From positions 23,309,650 through 23,373,649 of the forward strand of contig NC_079887.1 in the NCBI RefSeq assembly GCF_029227915.1: a DNA stretch of 64,000 nt, given 5' to 3'. The position numbers and the translations under genes are program-made. This stretch comes from Hydractinia symbiolongicarpus (lineage: Eukaryota; Cnidaria; Hydrozoa; Anthoathecata; Hydractiniidae). The notes under the pieces are model-generated. The model saw only the letters and a list, made by a program, of their open reading frames with translations, was not told the DNA's origin and ran no database searches. Positions within the stretch are counted from its first letter, which is position 1; each line of letters starts with the position of its first letter. This document shows positions 46,851 through 57,836 of the stretch, piece by piece.

Positions 46851-47423
46851 TCAGAAGTTTTTTAATAGCGCGTACGCATTTGGATAAAACAAACTTACGA
46901 AAAATAGTGTGCAATACAAACGAACCAGAATTAATGTTTGCGATTTCACGAATGAAATGCAAGCTTTTTTTGAGATCAAAAATGATGACAATTTGCAAAA
47001 ACTTTATCAAAAATTAAAAAAGAATTCTCAGATAACTTTATTTTCTTGAGGTATCGTCGTTTTATGACAATAGCATCTCAATTACAATTCTTACACATCC
47101 AATTCGATGTGTTTAGTTTCCTTAAAAAGGATAAGATTACAAAATCGCGAATCTTGAGAAGCCGTTAATGGTAAGAAAGCGATAAACACGCGTCTCATGA
47201 GGACGATGAAAAACTCATTAATCGTTCAATAAGAGCAGCAAATATTAAATAAAAAAAAGCGTCGTACATTTTATAATTCTAGAAGTAACTTTCTACGTTT
47301 TCGATATTTTGTTTCGTCTCCATCGCAATTTCCACCTTCAGCTACTAACTCGAGTTTTTCACATGTTGGAATAACGAAAGCTCAGGACATTTTGCAGCCT
47401 TGCTGTTCTTCACGTCGTTCTTA
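46851..47423. other. 3' flank of secreted-protein gene copy A
   Basis: Likely the 3' untranslated region of copy A. The part at 47,190-47,330 aligns with the corresponding flank of copy C at 55,380-55,515, sharing CAATAAGAGC, GCAAATATTAAA and TTTCTACGTTTTC. This supports duplication of whole genes. Confidence 0.5.
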
Positions 47424-48933
47424 TTATTTCACTTCCAAATCAAGAGCGTACCCTCTCAATTTTTGAAAATATATTCCCAAATCTCGGATGATTACAAAGC
47501 CAACCACGTTGTGTTCACATTGATTTGGCGGTGACTTTTCGCAAACACTTTTCTCCATCCCATACTCCTTCACAAAATTAAAAAATTCAGCCTTTTCTTT
47601 AGTCATTTTTTGTTTCGTATAGGAAGGTCTCATTGTTTTTTGATATTTCAGAAGTGACTTCGGCGGAAAGAAATTAATAATCGCTCTTGAAAACGTGTCG
47701 GAAAAATTCATTAATTTTCGGCCTATGTGCGCAATCCTTCTCAGCACACTGCTTTTCGGGTTTATATTTTCCTCTTGGGTACGTAAATCTTTGATGGCAT
47801 TTATTAGTGACCGCAGCGCAACGAAATAATAAACCAGAGCCAGTGGCTTCTTATTGTTTTCAGGTTTTGAGAAAAAATCTTCATTTGGCCTGATGGTTTG
47901 TGGAGAAAATATGACATCGTATGATTTTTTGCCAAACCTTTCCTTAGCAAATTGATCCTGGCAAGCGGACACAAGATCATGCAAATCATTTGAGTTCTTG
48001 ATGATAACGCTCAATGCGTTTTCCTTTACCTGGGATCGCTTGTTAAATATAGCTTCCGTACATAACAGCTAAAAACAAAAGTTGGAGATTTTATATAGCT
48101 CAGTGTATACATTTAACTTTCATAGGAGAAATAAAAACATTATTATACTTTGCATACCGTTGTTTAGAAAAAACACTGAAAATATATATAAAATGTTACA
48201 ATCCCGGGTTCGAGTCTCTGGGCTGCTAAGGCAAGGGGGATTTGCGAGAATCCGGCAACTTCATTCGGGCATCCTGTATACATATATGCACTCATTATCG
48301 CTCCACATTGTTGGAATATGTAGCGGAACTGCACCAGAGTTCCTTTCAGTGTCCCATGTTGGCTCTGGCCCGGATTCGAGTGCATGGACTGCCGAGAATC
48401 TGCCAACTTCATTTTGGTATACGTTTTGCTTTTAAAAATGTGTCAACTTATAAAAAAGAATTAGTTAGTAACAGGTTGTCAATATTATAGCAGGTTATAA
48501 TTGTTTGTACTTTGTCACTTGGACTGTTCTTTTTATTGCACAAAGTTATTTAGGATGTGCGAGGATGGAGGGCACATGCTTGACGGAGATCCTTTTGAAA
48601 CCATTTTATAGCCCCTTCAACAACATCAAAACTTCCCTACAAGTCATGTTACCCACTTCGGGCATAAACTTGACTTCCTTGTTTTGATAAGTTGTTATTG
48701 CCAGATTTATGTGTTCGATTAATGTTATTGTCAACGATTTGACTTTTACAAGTCAAATTGTTGAACATTTTTCTTTTAAATAAAATAAATGGTTTTGTAT
48801 AAGAAATCGCTATAAAAATTGTTTCTACAAAATTTTCTATCATTCGCAACACGTAGCCAAATCTTCTTACCTGTGTCATAAATAAGAGAAGCAAACATAT
48901 CATCAATTTTACTCCAATCATCTTGCACACCAT
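47424..48933 (-). CDS. Secreted, probably helical protein, copy A (235 aa, two exons)
   Basis: I do not recognise the family. Exon 1 (48871-48933, minus) encodes a 21-residue start with a hydrophobic core (LMICLLLLFMTQ) and a GTAAGA donor. It joins in phase 0 to exon 2 (47424-48068) at LLCTEAIFNKRS after a TTTTAG acceptor. The hydrophobic N-terminus reads as a signal peptide, ending near the LLC-TEA region. The mature part has long amphipathic stretches: residues ~34-68, a loop with KKSYDVIF and NEDFFSKPEN, ~95-122, ~128-160, a basic proline/threonine-rich loop, and a final long segment (AEFFNFVKEYG to GYALDLE). Two C-terminal cysteines frame VCEKSPPNQCEH. The layout could fit a four-helix-bundle cytokine, but this is inference. 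The gene lies in a local family with copies B and C. Confidence 0.75.
48180..48440 (+). repeat. Possible SINE or short dispersed repeat in copy A intron
   Basis: Two related halves, one from CCCGGGTTCGAGTCTCTGGG and one from CCCGGATTCGAGTGCATGGA, each lead to GAGAATC...GCAACTTCATT and a GTATAC end. GGTTCGAGTC resembles a tRNA B-box. It lies inside the intron of copy A and disrupts alignment with other copies. Confidence 0.4.
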
Positions 48934-49450
48934 TGTAGCTTTATCATACGACTGATCAAAATAATGATTTCAACATTGTTATATGTGGCCTATCCTCTAC
49001 AGGTCGACTATTGCGCATTTCTTGTAACAATAACGATTGAGCTGAAGTTATATGGAACACTAGTTATAAAGAATAAAATGTTTGACACTTGAATTTGCTA
49101 TTCGTTCATTTGACAAGATCTCCAAGTAATTCAAGCATACGAACACCTGTTACCAGGAAACTGCAAACGATATCTCACATCAGTTCCGGTTATTAAGCAT
49201 TAAGATAGCGGAAATGATATGGAACACTAGTTACAAAGAATATATTGTTTCACTCTTGAATTTACATTTCATGCACTTGGTTAAACACGAGCTCAAATTA
49301 ATTCAAACATACGAACACCTGTTACCAGGAAACTCTAAACTTTAATCTCACATAAGCTCTGGTTATTCAGCATTAATCTTGTTCCGCACATACAAAAAGT
49401 AAATAACACATTCGCATGAAAACAAGTGAGTTTTGAGACAACACCATTAT
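48934..49450 (-). promoter_or_regulatory. Upstream region of copy A, conserved among gene copies
   Basis: This DNA aligns with the upstream segments at 53,665-54,130, 55,186-55,350 and 58,760-59,220. Shared words include AAAATAATG, ACAATAACGATTG, TATAAAGAATAAAATGTTTG and CACTTGAAT. The conservation shows that the duplicated unit included the promoter. No TATA box is obvious close to the start codon. Confidence 0.55.
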
Positions 49451-49496
49451 AAATGTACCTCTAAATTGAAAAGAAATGATATAGAACAAGTGTGTT

Positions 49497-49625
49497 TTTC
49501 ATCCACCCGTATGGCATTCCAAAGTCACATTAATACAGTTAATATTGTAGGATAACTCTTTTAATGTGATTTTGGAATGCGTGAATTTTCACATTAAAAT
49601 ATCATATAATTGTAGGATAACTTGA
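49497..49625. repeat. Short MITE related to the 60.9-61.9 kb fold-back element
   Basis: GGCATTCCAAAGTCACATTAA at about 49,512 is inverted at about 49,560-49,581 as TTAATGTGATTTTGGAATGC. The outer words match the terminal arms of the large fold-back at 60,922-61,893 (GTCACATTAATACAG). Confidence 0.7.
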
Positions 49626-51082
49626 GTTAACGTAACAACTTATCAGAGATATACTCGGCAAGCCGCAGCGAAAGTACAAATCAAGAGAAGACATCAAGCG
49701 AGTTTCGTAAAAAAAACTACTCAATACGATTCGTTTTAGCTTAGATTTTATAAACACAAATCAAAATAATCACGATTCGAGTTGTTCGTCAAGCGATCGC
49801 AAATATTTGTCAGAGTTTTCCTCACTGCTGTCGCGATATCAACAGAATTTTCGAACGTAAATATATGAACGCATCAATGAAGCGAAATGTAAAAATAAAT
49901 CTTTCTAATTCGTCAAGAAAGCTTGAGCGTTTTAAAACATTACTGATGCATTGTCACATCCCTGTTGATAACAAGGTTATATTCGCAAAATGTTTACAAA
50001 ATATGAAAACATATGGATGAAGGGGAACAGAAGCTCATACATTTTTTTATTCTATCCTTCGATGGACCTCACATTAAGAATTTACATATTAAATAAGAGA
50101 CAATTCAGGGGTTAGAGAAGAAGTGTAACATCGAAACTGGATTTCAAATCTGTGTTCCTATACAAACCAGTATTAAAACGTGTTTTGCTTTTGTTTAATG
50201 TCTGAGATGTTGAAAACATCGGTTTACACAGTAGCTCACTCTAGCAAAATAGTATATCAGTGTTTGCCCTCTGTCAAGAATTACATTTCCTGTTGTGAAA
50301 TACAAAAACTATGTGAGTTTTTAAAGAGAATGATCATAACAGCCGAAGAGATAAAAATGAAAAAATTTAGAAATTTAGAAATGAAATGAGTAAAAAACAT
50401 AAAATAAAATCGAACATAAATTAAATAATGGAATGGATTTGATTTGATTACCTGTGAATATATGCAACGACGAAGAAAACTTTATTTTTTGCATTAAAGA
50501 AGTCAAAATAAACTGTGTATTACTATCATATTCCTCTGGAAACAATGGTCAGTAAGGTGTCACCCTAGCAGATGTAAAACACAGAATCTTTTGGTAAGGT
50601 CCCTTTTCTTCTGATCTCTTACAACTGTACGTTGTCTCATTAAAACTAAGCTCTTGGTCCCACGAGGGAGCGACTTGTACAACTGTGAAAGCTGAACAAT
50701 ATGGCATACTAAGCACAAAATAAAATTGACGACCTCGTCCCCAGGGTCTTGTGGCCCCTGAGTCGTTAAATGCCTTGGGAACGAGGTTGTAAAATTGAAT
50801 AACTAGTATATAAGGTATAATTTATGAAAATTATCAAATAAAAAAATTCGTAAACCAGCCGCATAAAATTGCACTTTTCTGCACTTTGCAACGTCACAAA
50901 CCGCGTTCGTCCTAGTCGTTTTTACACAATTAGGGGTCGGGATTTCTAGCCATATTTCGAGGCAATAAATTTAGTGTTTATGTCATCTTGAAATCATATG
51001 AAACAGTAATACTACTTGAATTCGTTTTCTTATGAGAGCTTGTAACAATAAATTAAAGAATTGTTTTTGTGTTTTGTTTCCC
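49626..51082. other. Intergenic, no gene; one short MITE
   Basis: AT-rich DNA between copies A and B of the secreted-protein family. A CAACCTCGTTCCC-type MITE is at 50,729-50,790. No coding region is supported. Confidence 0.4.
50729..50790. mobile_element. MITE with CAACCTYGTYCCC inverted ends
   Basis: ACGACCTCGTCCCCAGGG at the left and CCTTGGGAACGAGGTTGT at the right are inverted. It is a third member of the family at 34,616-34,696 and 34,901-34,975. Confidence 0.7.
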
Positions 51083-51232
51083 TTTAAGTTAAATACGATA
51101 TTTAAGACGATTTAAGTTGTTGTTTTTGTTCTCAGTGATCATAAACCTCTCCACCGCTATTAGTTCGACTTTCGTGTAAGTCACGAAAGTCGAAAACCAA
51201 CAGCCGTGTCTTAGCCCCTCTAAGGGTCATTG
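51083..51232 (+). repeat. Dispersed MITE-like repeat (family 1)
   Basis: The best preserved copy. It contains the hairpin CGACTTTCGTGTAAGTCACGA with matching arms around 51,167-51,193. It is shared with 46,335-46,482. Confidence 0.7.
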
Positions 51233-51667
51233 TTCATTTATTATTTTTTTTTTCTACAGGAGTGAAAATACTGTAAATTTCGCGTTAATTTTCTTAGTGT
51301 GAATTTCGTAATCGTTAATTTTTGCCTCGTTATTTTTCTGGATGTACGGTATTTTCAAGCGTAAATATTTTACACAGCTTCCCCCAAAAATAATGATCAT
51401 TTCGGTACCCTTGATCTCAAAATCAACATATTTCCAGCATAAGAGCATCAAAAATTCTTGAATTTTGAATGGACAATTCCTGACAGTTTGGACTCGCATC
51501 AGGGTGTTATGCGTTTACAAAATTATTAAGACGTTAGTTAGTCAAAAATTATTTTTACCTCTCTAAAATATAACTTTATATTGAGTACATGTTAATTTTT
51601 TCATAATACACAATATTAATTTTAGTGTCAAAGTAAAAATTTTGCATCGCTTCGGACTTGCGGTTCT

Positions 51668-52313
51668 TTATGTCGTTTTTACTTTCTTAAGCAAATCACG
51701 AGCGTACTGGAGTACTCTTTGTAAGTATATTCCCAAATCTCTGATGATTACAAAACTCACCACGTCATGTTCACATTGATTTAGCGGTGGCTTTTCGCAA
51801 ATAATTTTTTCCAACCCAATCTTCTTCACAAATTTAAAAAATGCCGACTTCTGTTTTTTCATTTTACGCGGTGAATAGGCACTAATCAATGGTTGTTTAG
51901 GTGGCGGAATTGAGAAAGCGGCAGTGACACTTGCAAACGTTGTGAAAAGATCTATTAATTTTCGGTTTAGGTGCTTAATCCTTCCTAGCAGACTGCTGTG
52001 CGGGTTTATATTTCCTTCTTGGATACGTAAATCTCCGATGGCATTCTACAGTGACGACGCTGTCGCAGTATAATAAGCAACAGCCAGCGGCTTCTTATTG
52101 TTTCCAGGTTTTGAGAAAAATTCTTCATTCGGTTTGGTGGCTTCTGGAGAAAATATGACATCGTATGATTTCTTGCCAAACCTTTCCTCGGCAGATTTAT
52201 CCTTTGGACACAATAGCAAACAGGTAACTTGTGTCCCTGATGAGAGCTTCCAATGATTCTGTGTTTGTCTTAGTCAAGGATCGCTTGTTTAATATAACCT
52301 CAGTACTTGAAAA
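51668..52313 (-). pseudogene. Secreted-protein family copy B, main exon with frameshift and stop
   Basis: The minus-strand exon aligns along its length with exon 2 of copy A. It starts after a TTTCAG acceptor with FSSTEVILNKRS. The frame breaks near 52,205 (a small indel after the AIVSK segment) and resumes with SAEERFGKKSYDV. An in-frame TAG follows near 52,047, after a TATASSL segment. The C-terminal third is open again (ISAYSPRKMKK to the stop at 51,668) and keeps the paired cysteines in ICEKPPLNQCEH. No signal-peptide exon is preserved at the position expected from copy A (around 52,650). It is a clear pseudogene. Confidence 0.85.
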
Positions 52314-53626
52314 CTGAAACAAGAAAAAGTTAAAGATTACATTCAGCGAGGTGTATGTATTTAGGGTTTTCTGCGAATAAAGAAACACATTAATAGCATC
52401 AATACTTATATACACGTCATGTTGCCTACTTCGAGCATCAAACTGACCTTATCGCCTTTCGACATTGCGAATTGTTTTATAACATATAATTTTGGAACTT
52501 CCAGAAAATTGAATGTCCTAAAAGGCGATATATTGCTTTAAGTTATCACTACATAAGATCCAACAATTTAATGCTAAGGAAAATTAATTTCGATGTTTAT
52601 GTATCGTCTGAAAATGGATATAGATTGATGATAATTCCACTTATCACTTACTGCATCCGTCGTTTTATCATACTGTCTCAATAAACATGAACAAATTCGA
52701 CGATTGGAGAGAAAATTCCTTTAATTCAAACGATGATAAATAAACAAGTATGCATAATGGTTTTCGAATTTTGATGACGTCAGCAGAGGCAAGTCAATAC
52801 ACACAGAAAAAAAATTCAAACTTGTCGTAATTAATTAACTGCGGAACTTGTATAGGATCATGTCCTTCTGACGAACGATTCAAGAGATATTTAGGTTTAA
52901 ATGTTTAAGGGTAAGTATACCTAACTTGAGAAGATTAATCACATCTTAGCTCCAAGTGGTGAACTATGTAGGAAATGAGTTCAGTTATTTCCATTAGTTT
53001 CCAAGTTACTTCAAACTTATAAGTAATCATCTCCAGGAAAAATTTGATGTCTTGTTGTTATTGCTATTTTTCACGCGAAGTCATGGATATTCTTTTTCTT
53101 TAACACAAAAAAAATCAAACAACGATAAAATCTTTAAGTTAGTGACTTATTTCTGCTTCAATCATCAACTACAATAACATTTGGTGTTTTCATTCTTCTT
53201 TGGTGCTACAAACATTTTTTGGATATCCTGATTTCTTACAACAGTAGTGGAAGCAAACTTTTGATTACTAATAATAAGAGAAAATAAAAAAAAAATAACA
53301 ACAATTGTTGCCATTTCCGAAAGAATGCCACTTAAAAAATAAATTGATCTTTAATTTACGCGAGTTTTAAAATTACAATTCGCAAAAGTTTTTGTCGCAA
53401 AATATTGCAAAAGTTTCTTCGTCTAAAGTGATAAAGATATCGAATGAAACTACTCTACCTTCCCTAGAATTTCTTTACAATTATTTTTACGACGTAATGC
53501 ATACTTTTGGGCTTTACAAAAAATCATTTTAAAAATTATTTTAGAACACTTCTTATGATTCGCAATAGCTACGCTAAGAAAACGGAAAGGACGATGAAGA
53601 CAGAACAGTAGTTAAATTTTTTTTAC

Positions 53627-53664
53627 CTGAGAAGCAAATGTATTATTACTTTTACACCAATCAT
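53627..53664 (-). pseudogene. Broken signal-peptide exon (13-bp deletion)
   Basis: The minus strand reads ATGATTGGTGTAAAAG, continues to CTTCTCAG and then a GTAAAA donor. Compared with the duplicate at 58,709-58,759, the 13 bases TTATTCATGCCAC are missing just before the donor. The exon is therefore 38 nt, out of phase with any family exon 2, and loses part of the hydrophobic core. Confidence 0.75.
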
Positions 53665-54359
53665 ATTGAACACCAATGTAGCTCTAGCACACGACTGATT
53701 AAAATAATGGTCTCAACATTGTTATATTTGCCCTATCCTCCACAGATCTGACTATTGCACATTGTATTTGGGTTACAACAATAACGATTGTGCAGAAATT
53801 ATATGCAACAGTAGTTGTAAAGAATAAAATGTTTGACACTTGAATTTATTTCATGCACTTGGTTAAACAGGAGCTCAAAGTTACTCAAGCAGACGACACA
53901 TCTGTGATCATGAAACTGTAAACTTTATTTCACATCAGCCCTGGTTATTCAGCTATCAGAAATTATATGTTTACAACAACAATTCATCCACTTGGTTAAA
54001 CAAGAGCTCAAAGTAATTCAAACAGACAGACATCTGTGATCTGAAAACTCTAAGCTTTATCTGACTTCCTTTACCTCTGGTTATTCAGCATAAAAATTAT
54101 TCAGCACATAAACACAGAATAACACATTTACATAAAAATGAGTGAGTTTTAAAACAACACAATTGTAAATGTATCTCTAAATTGAGAAGAAACAAGAAGC
54201 CGTTCGGCTTTAAAACTGGGAGAAATAGTTGATAGTTTCTGCAAAGTTTCGATATCCTGCTCCATTCGTTTTTTCGCATTGCGCATGTTTACTTCGTGTC
54301 CTTCACGTAGAAAAAGTTGGAGACTTGATTCCTGCATAATTCGGTTCTCTAAATGCATA

Positions 54360-54780
54360 CTGTAGGATTAGGCGCCCGGGCGCTTATGTAATATCTCGGG
54401 TCCAAGGCTGGGCCCTTAACAATTGTTTTTGGGCTTTCTGGAATGAAGCATACTTTTTTCCGAAAAATAAAGGGTTCCCGTAGAGGTTCTTCAATTAGTT
54501 ATCTAATAAAGTCCTCACCACCTTCATAACCTTCCCAAATATCAGGAACACATAGATAAGCCAGTGAGTGCTTGATCTTCCTCATGAAGTAAGAAGGGAT
54601 AAGTAACCCTAAAATCCGTATCATTCTTTTGTTTTTCAATAAGCGCCCTTCCTTGTCGTGCTTATTAAATATTTTGGTGTTTCAAGTGGCACCTATTCGA
54701 GGGGGCACTTAATAGAACCTCTACGGTAATAATGACCAATTCAGTTAATTCGCAAAATTAAATGCCTGTAAACTGGTGGC
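54360..54780. repeat. Dispersed element inside duplication block 1
   Basis: It begins with AGGATTAGGCGCCCGGGCGC and contains the inverted pair CCGTAGAGGTTCT (about 54,477) and AGAACCTCTACGG (about 54,714). The same element is in block 2 at 59,443-59,866. It is non-coding. The short frames on the minus strand are by-products. Confidence 0.55.
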
Positions 54781-55152
54781 AATGGTATACAAATAGAACA
54801 CAGCTGAATTTCCTTTATTTTTTCCCAAAAACAAACGCTTTATTAAAATAATACAATGAATGAGAGCTCTTAAAAGCCCCGTTTTATAGTCCCTTTAACA
54901 CCATCAAAACTTCTCTATGTTCTCTACTTCGAGCATAAACTTGACTTCCTTGTTTTGAGTTGTTATTGCCATATGTCTGTGATTAATTATTCTTTTACAA
55001 GTCAAATCGTTACAGATTTTTCTTTTAAATAAAGTAAATGGTTTTGTATAACAAATCGTTATAAAGATTGTTTCTACAGACTTTTATGATTCTCAATACA
55101 CAAGGAAAAGGGGAAAAAGGATATAGACGGATCCGTAGTCAAATGTTCTTAC

Positions 55153-55185
55153 CTGTGGCATAAATAAGAGAAGCAAACATATCAT
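55153..55185 (-). pseudogene. Orphan, shortened signal-peptide exon
   Basis: The minus strand encodes MICLLLLFMPQ followed by a GTAAGA donor. Compared with copy A, the first ~10 codons and part of the leader are deleted, but an in-frame ATG remains. Intron sequence matching copy A extends to about 54,885 and then meets the duplication block. The main exon it once served is no longer adjacent. Splicing to copy B at 52,313 is conceivable but would give a dead product. Confidence 0.6.
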
Positions 55186-55571
55186 CGACTGATTAAAATA
55201 ATGGTCTCAACATTGTTGTGCTTGGTCTATCCTCCATAGATCTGACTATTGCGTATTGTATTTGGGTTACAACAATAACGATTGTGCAGAAATTATATGC
55301 AACAGTAGTTATAAAGAATAAAATGTTTGACACTTGAATTTATTTCATGCACTTGGTACATGTTTTTTTAATTGGCTAACTTGCGTCTTATGAGGACTAG
55401 GAAAACACATTAATAGTACAATAAGAGCGACAAATATTAAAAAAAAATAAGCGTTGTAAAATTTACAAATTTTGAAAACCCTTTCTACGTTTTCAAAGTT
55501 TTGTTTCATGTTCGTTGCAAGTTGAGTAATGCTTAGGACATTTTACAGTCTTGCTGTTCTTCACGTCATTT

Positions 55572-56219
55572 TTATTCTCTTATTTTTATCTCCTTAGCGT
55601 ACCTAATTACAGCTTGAAGTAATTTCGCAAAATCTCTGACGATTACAAAGCCCATAACGTTTTGTTCACAAAGACTTGGCGGTGACTTTTGGCAAACACG
55701 TTTTTTCAACCCCTTTATCTTCACAATATCAAAAAATTCCAACTTCTCTGCCATCATTAAGGGATGTCTAAAGGCTTGTACTGCTGGTACTTCAGAATTC
55801 GGAGGTGACTTTGGCTTGAAGTATTTAATGACCGCCTCAGCATATGTTTCCAAAAAATTGGCAATACTCTCCATTATGTGGAAACTAGTTTTTAGCAAAC
55901 TGCTTGTATGGTGCATACGTACTTCTTCGAAAGCCCAATCCATGATGTTGTCCAACCCTGCTGACAGCGCCCGTCCATAATACATCATAGCCAGTGGCCT
56001 CTGGTGGTTTTCCGGTTTCGAGAAAAAATCTTCATCCGGTTGGGTGAATAGTGGATGAAATTTTACATCGTATGATTTATTGCCAAACCCTTCCGCACCA
56101 ATTTGAGTTTTGAAAGCGGACATTTTAGGAAGTAATTTCCTTGCGCTATGGATAATACTGTTCAATGCCTGATCCTTTATCCCGGATCGTTTGTTAAACA
56201 TAACTTCCGTACATAAAAG
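55572..56219 (-). CDS. Secreted-protein family copy C, intact main exon
   Basis: After an ATTTAG acceptor the frame reads LLCTEVMFNKRSGIKDQALN and stays open for 215 codons to the stop at 55,572. It is collinear with copy A: FGNKSYDVKF, PDEDFFSKPEN, PLAMMYY, then VCQKSPPSLCEQNVMGFVI and RDFAKLL. The C-terminal cysteine pair is kept, while the mid-protein cysteine of copy A (SACQ) is replaced (SAFK). The exon needs a signal exon in phase 0. The only intact candidate upstream on this strand is 58,709-58,759, which implies an intron of about 2.5 kb, against 0.8 kb in copy A. Function is unknown. The same helical-bundle hypothesis applies. Confidence 0.75.
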   Translation of the reverse strand, partial: LLCTEVMFNKRSGIKDQALNSIIHSARKLLPKMSAFKTQIGAEGFGNKSYDVKFHPLFTQPDEDFFSKPENHQRPLAMMYYGRALSAGLDNIMDWAFEEVRMHHTSSLLKTSFHIMESIANFLETYAEAVIKYFKPKSPPNSEVPAVQAFRHPLMMAEKLEFFDIVKIKGLKKRVCQKSPPSLCEQNVMGFVIVRDFAKLLQAVIRYAKEIKIRE

Positions 56220-57836
56220 CTAAATACAAAAGTTGCCGATTTCATATAGCTCAGTGTATAAATTTAACTTTCACAGGAGAATTAAAAACATTATTATACT
56301 TTGCAGATCGTGTTTAAAAAAGAAAACTGAAAAACATATTTGCCAGATGTCTGTGATCAATTATTCACACAATCCGCAGGAATGTGTGTTTGATTTAGCC
56401 TTCCTTCGTCTCGGAATAAAAATGAACTCCTTGGTGAACTTTGCTTTAAATTCATCTAGTTCTCCTAATTTATTTCTTCATTGTGCTACAAAGGAACACA
56501 TCTAAGCCTGGCATTGGTGCTGGTTATCTCTTATATTAATACGAAAACTGTGTCTGTCCGTCTGTGACCGGCAAAGTCGATCACGCTTTATTTGCGTTTT
56601 ATTTAAGAATTTAGCAACAACCTTTTTTTAATAAGCACAATAAACCTTAAAAGACTTTTTTTATACTTTCATGCATACGTGCATACTTCCATGGGTTTGA
56701 ATAACTAGTCTCTTATAATAATACAAAAACTGTGTCTGACCGTTCATCTGTCTCTGACTGACGGGGTCAATTTTGTTTTTTTACAATTTATAAAAGCTTC
56801 TATAAAACATCCTCCATAAGAATGTTCTGTATTTTATAAAAGTTTTGTTTACATTTTTAATTGGCTAGAACAAATCATGTGATAAAAAAGTGATTTTATT
56901 TGCTGAGAATTTTATTGTATTTTAATATAAATTTACTGTGACGGGTACTTTGTCGTAAATTATTGTCCAGGTAAAGTCACGGGCAATTAGCGTTGTTATT
57001 ATAATTTTTGCCTATTAGGGTCCAGTAGTTTAATTAATTGTTCGTTTCTTGAAATTGGCAACATTCTGTAATAAGAAGCATATAATAGATTTTAAACTGT
57101 TTTTAAGTGGATTTTTTTACGGGTTTTTTGTTTAAAACGTTTATGTGCAGCCTTTTTATTAAAACAAAGATCGTTTTATGATAAGAAACACAATAAACTT
57201 TAAAAAATTTAAGTGTATTCTTTAACGTGTTTAAATAACTAGCAGAGGTATTAACTTCATTGTTGTCATTTATTAATAGTATCTTGTTCATGAGGGGTCA
57301 TGTAGTTTAATTGTATTTACCGAGTTTATTAGTTTTTTGTCAGTTATATTTTTAATTAAGTTTTCTAGTGTTTTCTGCTAAAAACTTTAAAATGACTTTT
57401 GGAATGAAATCAAAAAGTAGTTGCAGTTGATCAAGTTTCAGGAATAGAAGTTTGGTTTTGTTGCTCAATTTTTATTTTATATTTTAAACGAGATCCCAGT
57501 GCAGGTAACGACACTTTTTACAGATTTTAATAAAATATAGTATTGTTCTGTATGTCTTTTTCTTTAGGTTTTACATCTATTTTGTAAAGGAAACAAACAA
57601 ATTGTATTTGTAGATTCTTGTTTTAAACAGATGTTGAAAAGTTATTCCTCTTTTTTCAAGAAACAACTAGGCCATAAAAAAGCCATGAAACTAGAAAGGC
57701 AGTAAATATCAGTCATCAGCTGAAGGTAATCGTTAGCCCGCTTCCTCATATAAATAGTATAAATATAACATGAAAAGGAAGTACGGTGGAGAGTATATAG
57801 GATTTCCGCACCTCGCCCCCACTATACATCAAAATT
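56220..57836. other. Probable intron or intergenic region of copy C, with repeats
   Basis: The first part (56,220-56,330) aligns with the intron of copy A just upstream of its exon 2. Two related repeat units at about 56,518-56,590 and 56,704-56,775 share AAAACTGTGTCTG and CTGTCTGT-type tracts. No coding region was recognised. Confidence 0.45.

Larger units (their letters stand above)
52945..54858. repeat. Segmental duplication, block 1
   Basis: This ~1.9-kb block aligns end to end with 57,837-59,884, from CTTAGCTCCAAGTGGTG to TTTATTAAAATAATACAATG. It carries a damaged signal exon (53,627-53,664), its upstream region and the element at 54,360-54,780. Differences are mostly substitutions and small indels. 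Block 2 has an extra ~180 bp at 57,974-58,160, and block 1 has ~60 bp extra near 54,780. Confidence 0.85.
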
